DNA of 64,000 bases, from positions 51,265,043-51,329,042 of the forward strand of contig NC_057926.1 in the NCBI RefSeq assembly GCF_018873765.1, written 5' to 3'. This DNA comes from Telopea speciosissima (Eukaryota > Streptophyta > Magnoliopsida > Proteales > Proteaceae). Position 1 is the first letter of the stretch; each line of letters begins with the position of its first letter. Shown here in pieces: positions 57,118 to 64,000 of the stretch. The position numbers and the translations under genes were made by a program. A model generated the notes under the pieces. It made no database searches, was not told the origin of the DNA, and saw only the letters and a program-made list of their open reading frames with translations.

Positions 57118-57900
57118 TGTTTTAGGTACTTGGGGTAAACTATTAACAAAGAGGTGATATAGAGGATGATATTTCCCACAGAATTAAAGTAAGATGGATG
57201 AAATGGAGAGGTGGTTCAGGAGTTTTATATGACAAATGCTTGCCTATTAAGCTTAAGGGAAAATTCTACAGGATAGTAATAAGACCAGCGATGATTTATG
57301 GGGCGGAATGTTGGATTGTTAAGAAGAGTAATATTGATAAGATGAGCGTAGTGGAAATGAGGATGTTAAAGAGGATGTGCGATAAGATCATGAGAGATAG
57401 AGTAAGCAATGGTTGTATTAGAACTGAATTGGGAGTTGCACCAATTCAGGACAAGCTCCATGAGAGCTGCTTGAGGTGGAATAATCATGTTCAACAAAGA
57501 CCCATGGATGCACCAGTAAGGAAGAGCGACCAAATTCAATTTGAAGGAGCTAAAAGAGGTAGAGGCAGGCCTAAAATGACTATTGGAGAAATGATAAGAA
57601 AGGATATGCATGTGGTAGAGCTCGATTCTAGTATGACTATGGATAGAGTTATTTGGAGCATAAGGACCCATGTCGCCGACCCCTTGTAGGGGGATGTTCC
57701 TGGGATGCTGCTTTGACTATTGTTTAGACTTTTTCCTTTAGTAATTTTATTTTATCTTTTTACTTATTTTTACTCATTTTCTACTTTTTAATTCTAACTC
57801 CCTTCTACTTCTCTTTTTCTATTACTGTCATGACCTCTTTAGATCCATGTAGCCAACCCCATTAAGTTGGGATAAAGTTATGGTTGTTGTTGTTGTTTAC
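57118..57900 (+). mobile_element. RTE-type LINE 3' end
   Basis: A 163-codon frame (57198-57689) carries the RTE C-terminus: FYRIVIRPAMIYGAECWIVK, VVEMRMLKRMCDKIMRDRVS, ELGVAPIQDKLHESCLRWNN and KRGRGRPKMTIGEMIRKDM. The 3' UTR ends gccaaccccattaagttggg and then a (GTT)n tail near 57884-57897, the classic RTE terminus. Upstream text reads NKE-DIEDDIS but is interrupted. The copy is 5'-truncated and carries no catalytic domain. It is the best preserved LINE copy here. Confidence 0.85.
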
Positions 57901-58289
57901 TTTTCACTTAATCCCTATTGAAAGGTTCATCATCACATCGATGGATTATAGATCGAACATTAATTTTAAGCAATATTAATACTTAGTGGGAAGGAGATCA
58001 GAAAGATATCATGTCCGATTATGAATTGATTAGATAGTTTCTACATAGTAAAGTATCTATCACAAATGACAAGGGCTATAGCTCGGTTAGGTAAGGTAGT
58101 AGAGCACCTAGTTTACACGCACACCAATGTTTTCAAGGGGATCCATTATACAATCAACAAAAACTGATTTTATTGAGAAATAGAATCAATTAGAACTAGT
58201 ATGATACTCGTTAAAAAATTGGTTAGTCTTGGCATTCTATACACGTTCTCTAGTATTTTGTCATGAATTTGCATCATATAAATAAGTTT

Positions 58290-58441
58290 TAGGCGAAAGT
58301 TGGGCACGCCACTAGCTTTTCTGGAGCTAGCAGCTCAACCAATGGGGCGTTAGGATGAGAGGGATAGGGGGACTTTTCCAAGGGAGGAGAGACACAGACA
58401 TAGTGCTAGGCACAACGTTAGCATACCTAACTTTTACCCCT
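58290..58441. mobile_element. Short MITE-like element
   Basis: The left end aggcgaaagttgggcacgcc and the right end atacctaacttttacccc are imperfect inverted repeats around a 110-bp core containing an internal aatggggcgtta- and tgctaggcac-type palindrome. Non-coding. Confidence 0.45.
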
Positions 58442-59270
58442 CAATGTCGTGGTTCAAGTCCAACAACAATATATTTGTTTCCAATTTGACTTATAATTGT
58501 TAACTTAGATTGACATAACCGCAACTAAAACCGATAAAAACTATATAACTAATTGATGGGCTGTTGGTCTAATCACTTCATATTTTATTTGAATACACAA
58601 GCACCAGGTTGTCATGGCCAATACTTCGCCTAATCCGAAGATGATTACGGACAACATTAATCGATGGATTACTGATATGCGAATTATCTTCATGTTTCAA
58701 TAATGATCATTTTTTTTTTACTAAACCAATGTGTTACTTATGATTGCAATTTGCTAAAATGTTATTGTTCTCATCTAACTTATCCTATTCTAATTTCTAC
58801 AAGACATACCAACAAATCATTAACTACATCAGGACGAGGCGTTGATCTTTTTTTTTGTTTTTTTATAGAATTGGCTAACAATTTGTCAAACAATTTTTTT
58901 GAGGCCGAAGCCAGAGGCTTTCTAAAAGGGATAACAACAATATCTAATTTACGATGAATTAACCTTCATATTTAGAATGTCTCACAGGAATTACAGGATA
59001 TGTTACCAGAGCATATCGACCATCAATGTCCTTGAACATCTTTTTATGTCTTATCTTACTTTCATGCTCATTTTTCATCTGAAATTCTTTGCAATGATGC
59101 AAGCAACAATATTTGTTGCATTTTTCCAAAAATTATCCCTCTAAACCTTGGGGGATTAGCACGATATAGTAAATATTTTATCCTAATGTATTTTTTTTTT
59201 AGTCAAAAAAAAAAACTGTTTAACTAGAACTATTAAAAAGTAGTCTAATCGAAACTATTTATTAATTGAT

Positions 59271-59415
59271 GGGAGAAAGAACGCTACATGGGTGCATGCA
59301 TGTGGTGTGCTGCACCTACACCAGACACAGAGGCATGCGAACATGCATTTCACATGCCCCTGTGTCTGGGTGCAGAGCAATGCACCGCACACGCCCATAT
59401 AGCATTCTCTTTCCC
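59271..59415. mobile_element. 145-bp foldback MITE with perfect 10-bp target duplication
   Basis: The ends gggagaaagaacgctacatg and atagcattctctttccc pair in inverted orientation, and the pairing extends about 65 bp inward (ccagacacagaggcatg against catgcccctgtgtctgg). The 10-mer attaattgat flanks it exactly at 59261-59270 and 59416-59425. It is nearly one long hairpin. Probably Mutator-like. It lies about 560 bp before the F-box gene. Confidence 0.85.
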
Positions 59416-59973
59416 ATTAATTGATTTTAATTTGAAATATTAGAACAGCTTATAATAAACAATTTCATTTTAATTTCTGCTTTTCATCCCTTGAACCGAA
59501 TCAAAACCAAACCAATTAAGACCTTTACTGGTGACTTGTGACCTCATCTTCTGAGGACATCCAGCATTCCAGCATAGCAAACTCTGCGTGCTTATCCAAA
59601 AAATGATAATAATTCCAATTCCAAATTATTAGGATAAGGGTTAGCTAGTAAGGACCTTATATTCAGAAGGACTTCAAGGTTACCAAACTGCGTATCCAAC
59701 ACCATTTAGTAAGACCTGTGTATCTCTCTAACCCAATTTGTGTTTAGACCCAACGCCCAGTTCTTGTACTCCTCTCTGTGAGCTTTGGTATCTCTCTGAC
59801 CTGCTTTCTTATCCTTTGTGGGTTCCCCTTTTAATCTTCTCAATAACCATTAACTAATCTTCTCCGCAAAATATTCTTCAAATTGAAGCCTTTTAACGTC
59901 AATATCATTCCAAATCTCTTCAGGAAGAAAAATCAAAATCATATCTTTTTATAAAGTGTTGATTCCATTGATC

Positions 59974-60463
59974 ATGGAGAGCCCTCAATTTGATGAAAAG
60001 GAAAATCATGAATTTGGGTCTCTTTATGATTCTCAGTCAGAAGATGGTAGAGATTCTAAGTTTCTTGTTGTTGCTTACTCTTTGATTTATAGGGTTATTT
60101 CCCCAGCTCAATGACTGATTGAATCTTTCTCTTTGCTTAGTTCCAGCTCATACAGAAGAAGTTGTAGAACCAGGTGAACCCCACGAAGCTTTGTTCTTTG
60201 TCCTCGCTTACCAACAGCTACGTGAACGCCTTTTAATGAGGGCGGCGTGTAGATCACTCAGAGACGCTGTTGACAACGATGTGTTACTGTGGCTGGATAT
60301 CTTTGTCGAACCCCCTTTGAGTTGCCGTCTTCTCAATGATTCCCTGTTGAAGATTACGTCTAAGGCGCATGGCAGGTTGAGAACTTTGTCTCTGAAGAGT
60401 TGTGCCAAGATTACAGATGATGGGCTGCAGAGGGTTATAGAGAACAACCCTCATATCAACAAG
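59974..60463 (+). CDS. F-box/LRR protein, first two exons (gene incomplete)
   Basis: Exon 1 59974-60046 and exon 2 60141-60463 join in phase 1 and give 132 codons with no stop; the next donor is gtatgg at 60464. The sequence starts MESPQFDEKENHEFG. An F-box follows at about residues 38-85 (EALFFVLAYQQLRERLLMRA, CRSLRDAVDNDVLLWLDIFV), then LRR-like text (RLRTLSLKSCAKITDDGLQR, VIENNPHINK). It resembles plant SKIP-type F-box proteins such as SKIP28, which are thought to act as substrate receptors of SCF ubiquitin ligases; the subfamily name is tentative. The following intron is occupied by an LTR element to the window end, so the remaining exons lie beyond 64000 or are lost. Confidence 0.8.
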
Positions 60464-60734
60464 GTATGGACTTGTACTTTTTATTGTGGTTGGATTTACT
60501 TTGACATGTCTTTTATTTTGCGAATCAGTTACCCTGGTGGAGATTCATAATATGTGATTGATCACTTCCTATGAGATTTCTGTTTATGGTCTCCTCATGT
60601 AGTTAAGGTCAAGCTCGATTCTGAAAGTGTTCAGCTAGCTTGTATACATAACTTTAAGGAAGGGTGCATTGAAGGGTTCCTTCTCCTTGGCTAGTCCAAA
60701 GAAACACCTTCAATCATCCAAAAGTGGAAGATAA

Positions 60735-63700
60735 TGGATTCAAACTAGCATCTTAGCAGGTTCGGAATCCCACTTGATAGGCAGAACCGCAGGAGCTCAA
60801 ACCAGTAGTAGGAGATCGATCAAAAACTTCCAAAATAGATCTCAGAACATTCCCAAACCACTATCAAAACTAGGTCTCCCCTAGTATTCCAAACCCTCAA
60901 AGTTAAATTCCAATCCAATGGTTGGACATACAGATATGAATAGGGGAATCAAATTAGAAACAAGATTCACAACCACACAACAGAACAGCATAGGCACTAG
61001 ATTCACATTCACAACCACTCATCATATAGAACACGATATATGAGAACCAGCTTAATCCGATGACCAGATTCTACAGTTCATTAACTCAACAGAATAGTCA
61101 CTAAACAGAAGAATTTAGTAACCACCAGTAGTTCCCTATCCACAGGGCTGATCAAGCCCCAACTTGGGTTAAAGGCAAGGTGTGAATACCCTACCAGTTA
61201 GAAACCCGAAATATCTTAGAGTTCTAAGGGCTAGAGGTTGAGATAACAGTTTTCTAATGTTGCAGTCAAATGACAACAGAAACAGGGAACCACAGGTATG
61301 GTTTGAAGGCAGTAAACCAGCAGTAACTTCAGATCAGTTAAGCCTCACTTAATGCCAATGAAGGACCTTTAATAACCACAGAATAGACCAATATAACGGA
61401 AATGGAGATCTATACTAACTTAATATTGTAGGATAAAGTGAAGGAGGAAGATAAGTGGGTGAGCCTTGGTGCAACAGTTTAGTTGTGCTATTGCAACCTG
61501 TTGATTGTGAGCTCAAAACTTAGAAACAGCCTCTCCTGCAAAGCAGGGGGTAAGGCTGTGTACATTTTCCCCTCCCAGACCCTATGGTAGTGGGAGCCTT
61601 GTGCACTGGGATGCTCTAAAGTGAAGGAGGAAGATAGAAGGGAAAGGATATGGTTTGAACTTCTCATTCAATCCTGGATCAGCATCTCACCGACCTTGCA
61701 AAACTTCATCTCACTGCCATGGGAATCTGAATCTCATAGATGTAGCAGACCAAAGCCAAGATTATTAGCTTCCTCAAATCGTGGGGTAGTTCTCCCCCTT
61801 CCTTCTTATTTATAGCTTTAGGAAAATAACAGTGTAGAACCTTCTCTGTGTGGCCTAGAAAATCCCTTACACCCTTGGACTTTCAGGAAATAGAAACTCT
61901 TCCAAAATAGAAACTAACTTAGCAACTTAAAATAAGAAGTAATTTAATAACAAAATAGAAACCAACTACTACTAATAACCTCCCCAATGCAAGGACTAAT
62001 GGAATGACTACGTAATACTCAAACCTGGTCCAATACTAAAACCAATACTTGGACCATAAAACAGAAACCGCAAGGCCCAACTAGGCTTCCATTGTGGGCT
62101 AAACTTGATGGCCTTGTTGCTGAAGTCCTCCTTCTCTTCCTTGGTGATGAGATCTGCATCAGCTTTCACCGTCTTGAAAAAACTCGACATCAAGTTTTAG
62201 AAAGTTAAGGGTTCAGCTATGTGGTGAATGCCTTGTTTCAGTCCATAGCAGAACTCTGGTAGCTCTCGGAAGTTGGGAATGTGGTCCTCAAAGCGAGGAG
62301 CCCTTGAGTGGAATGGCGAACTCTCTATGCTCAGCCTCTAGGTCAGATGTATATTTTAAAATTTTGTCCATAGAGTTTCCTCGAATTGTGTTTTCGATTT
62401 CAAACTTCACTGTAGTGCCGAGCTCCTTGAGTTCTTCATCATTTTCATTCCCAATAATCTTAGTTGTTGGGACCAATGAGTTTCCTCACCATCATCAGTA
62501 TCCAGTTGCTCTTCAACCTTCTCCTCAAGAGGGAGTCCATCATAAAACTCAGCCTTTGGGTAGGCTTCAACGGCAACCATAATAGCATTCTTTAGGCGTT
62601 GAGGGAAAAACTTGGTGAAGTGACCATAGTTGTTGCAGTGATAACACTGTACGTCACCTCCGCTACTCGTGAGATTTTCCTTTATCTATGGTTGTGGGTG
62701 TAGATCGTCCTAGTAGCTGGAATGCTTCTTTGGTCCTCTCCAGATTGTGAATTGACTCGTCCAACTGGAGTCCTTAAGAGATTTTCCTCTTGAAGTGCCT
62801 TTTTGAAACAGTCTTGTGTGCTTGTAATTCCAATTTTATCACATCTCAGGTTTCAACCCTAACATGAATCCGTGAGACAAGCTGGTCATCCTCCTTATCA
62901 TGCTTGTACGAGCAACAAGAGCATCAAACCGATCCACATATTTTTCCACTGAGAGTGAACCTTTTTGAAGAGTATACAACTTGTCATGCAGGCGCCATTA
63001 GAAAGTCTGAGGGACATACTTCTCTTTTAGTTCTTCACGCATCTCCTCCCATGTGGTAGGTGTTGTACCACATCGTTCCAACTTCCTCTTATTATTCTGC
63101 CACCACTCTCGTGCAGGTCTGATAAGCTTAGACCAAACTAACTTCAATTTCCTGGCTTCAGGTAAATTAAACCAGTCAATAATTATCCAAGCAACACAGC
63201 GAGTCATAGAATACCTGAGGATCGTGCCTGCCATTATATTCTTTTAACTCCATCTTCACCTTGTGAGTATCGCCAAAGCGTCTCTAAGGTGTGCCGTTAT
63301 CAAAGTAGGATCTCTGTTCGTCGAAAGTAGTTTGTGGTGGAGCGTTTCTAAATGCTGAACGATTCATCATCCATGTGTTATTGGCCATTGAATGGACTGG
63401 TTGTCCTTTTAAAGATGGTGTAGAATCAAATCAATCAATGAAATGTTCTACCATAGTAAACAGTCTAAGATTTGTTTCATCATATCGGGCAACTGTGTAT
63501 GAGGGTCCGGTGTTTAATGTGGAACATTGGAGCCACTTTTAGCCGTGGTTCTGATACCTAAAATAATGGATTCAAAGTAGCATCTTAGCAGGTTCAGAAT
63601 CCCACCCAATAGGCAGAATCTTAGGTGCTCGAACCAGTAGTAGGAGATCTATCAAAAACTTCCAAAATAGATCTCAGAACAGTCCCACACCACTATTGAA

Positions 63701-64000
63701 ACTAGGTCTCCCCTAGTACTCCAAACCCTCAAAAGTTGGATTCCAATCCAATGGTTGGATATAAAGATATGAACAGAAGAATCAAATTAAAAACTAGATT
63801 CCAGAATTAAAAACGAAGCTATAACTTCACAACCACACTACAGAACAGCTCAACAGAATAGACACTAAATAGAAGAATTTAGTAAGTAGTAACCACCATG
63901 AGTTCCCTATCCACAGGCCTTGATCAAGCCCCAACTTGGGTCAAAGGCAGGGTGAATACCATACCAGTTAGAACCCCAAAAATACCTGAGTTCCAAGGGC
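60735..64000 (-). mobile_element. Short LTR retroelement with gag-like region only, in the F-box intron
   Basis: Direct repeats starting tggattcaaa lie at 60735 and 63567, the second running off the window; they are the LTRs, and the low-coordinate one appears to end near 61990. Between the second LTR and the interior, the minus strand has aggtatcagaacc, a tRNA-Met-type primer site. The interior is only about 1.5 kb. Its minus strand encodes a Retrotrans_gag-like stretch (LVWSKLIRPAREWWQNNKRK, then TWEEMREELKEKYVPQ at about 63000-63230) and, further on, a zinc-knuckle-like CYHCNNYGH. I see no protease, reverse transcriptase or integrase. It resembles non-autonomous gag-bearing Gypsy derivatives (TR-GAG type). 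A fossil with several breaks. Confidence 0.7.
61454..61616 (+). mobile_element. Au-type SINE inserted in the LTR
   Basis: The head gagccttggtgcaacagttt, then gcaaagcagggggtaaggct and agtgggagccttgtgcactg match the Au SINE. The exact 20-bp duplication taaagtgaaggaggaagata flanks it at 61434-61453 and 61617-61636. It therefore inserted after the LTR element. The box B region is worn (ttgtgagctcaaaac), yet the duplication is perfect. Confidence 0.92.

Noticed and set aside
57198-57689. Host gene of 163 codons
   Set aside because: The text matches the C-terminal tail of RTE LINE proteins and is followed by the LINE 3' end with a (GTT)n tail.

Overview
The window is nuclear DNA of a flowering plant. 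The host genes are a plant PLAC8/cadmium-resistance-type family, a DYW-class PPR protein, a multi-exon LRR protein of the STK11-interacting type, an LC8-type dynein light chain and an F-box protein. Introns are GT-AG and AT-rich, and one is 9.4 kb. The repeats are plant families: Au-type SINEs, RTE and L1 LINEs, Copia and Gypsy LTR elements, and MULE-like foldback elements and MITEs. The species cannot be named from the sequence. Repeat-filled long introns and the Au SINEs suggest a mid-sized dicot-like genome.

1-12.5 kb: a tandem cluster of three PLAC8-domain genes, each with three exons on the + strand. Only the middle copy (5564-6323) is intact. Copy 1 has an in-frame stop and a changed core cysteine. 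Copy 3 has an 11-bp deletion in the core motif. The gene spacers share duplicated flanks, including an L1 remnant upstream of copies 1 and 3 and a duplicated downstream block, so a unit of several kb was copied and then invaded by MITEs and SINEs.

12.5-19.4 kb: no intact gene. It holds an unrecognised decayed minus-strand gene, LINE scraps, a SINE, and a 2.7-kb foldback element. The foldback's two arms each carry, in opposite orientation, a fragment resembling a DUF1685 gene.

19.5-21.5 kb: an intronless DYW-type PPR gene on the minus strand, full length, but with one predicted zinc-binding cysteine of the deaminase-like domain replaced by serine. 21.5-25.9 kb is the shared divergent upstream region, with MITEs and simple repeats.

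25.9-46.1 kb: an 11-exon LRR gene encoding a predicted 1140-aa protein. Intron 5 (9.4 kb) contains a decayed Copia element on the opposite strand, a MULE-like element lying in it, and a solo Gypsy-type LTR inside that, plus a SINE. Intron 9 contains a second, 5'-truncated Copia copy, and intron 10 a duplicated 359-bp unit.

46.1-59.9 kb: a two-exon LC8-type gene (50334-54802) with three tiny upstream ORFs, surrounded by AT-rich intergenic DNA with RTE LINE pieces and short MITEs.

59.97 kb to the end: the first two exons of an F-box gene whose next intron is entered by a short LTR element with a gag-like region only. The low-coordinate LTR of that element contains an Au SINE flanked by a perfect 20-bp duplication. 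The genes look like independent housekeeping loci; nothing suggests a shared pathway beyond the PLAC8 tandem family.
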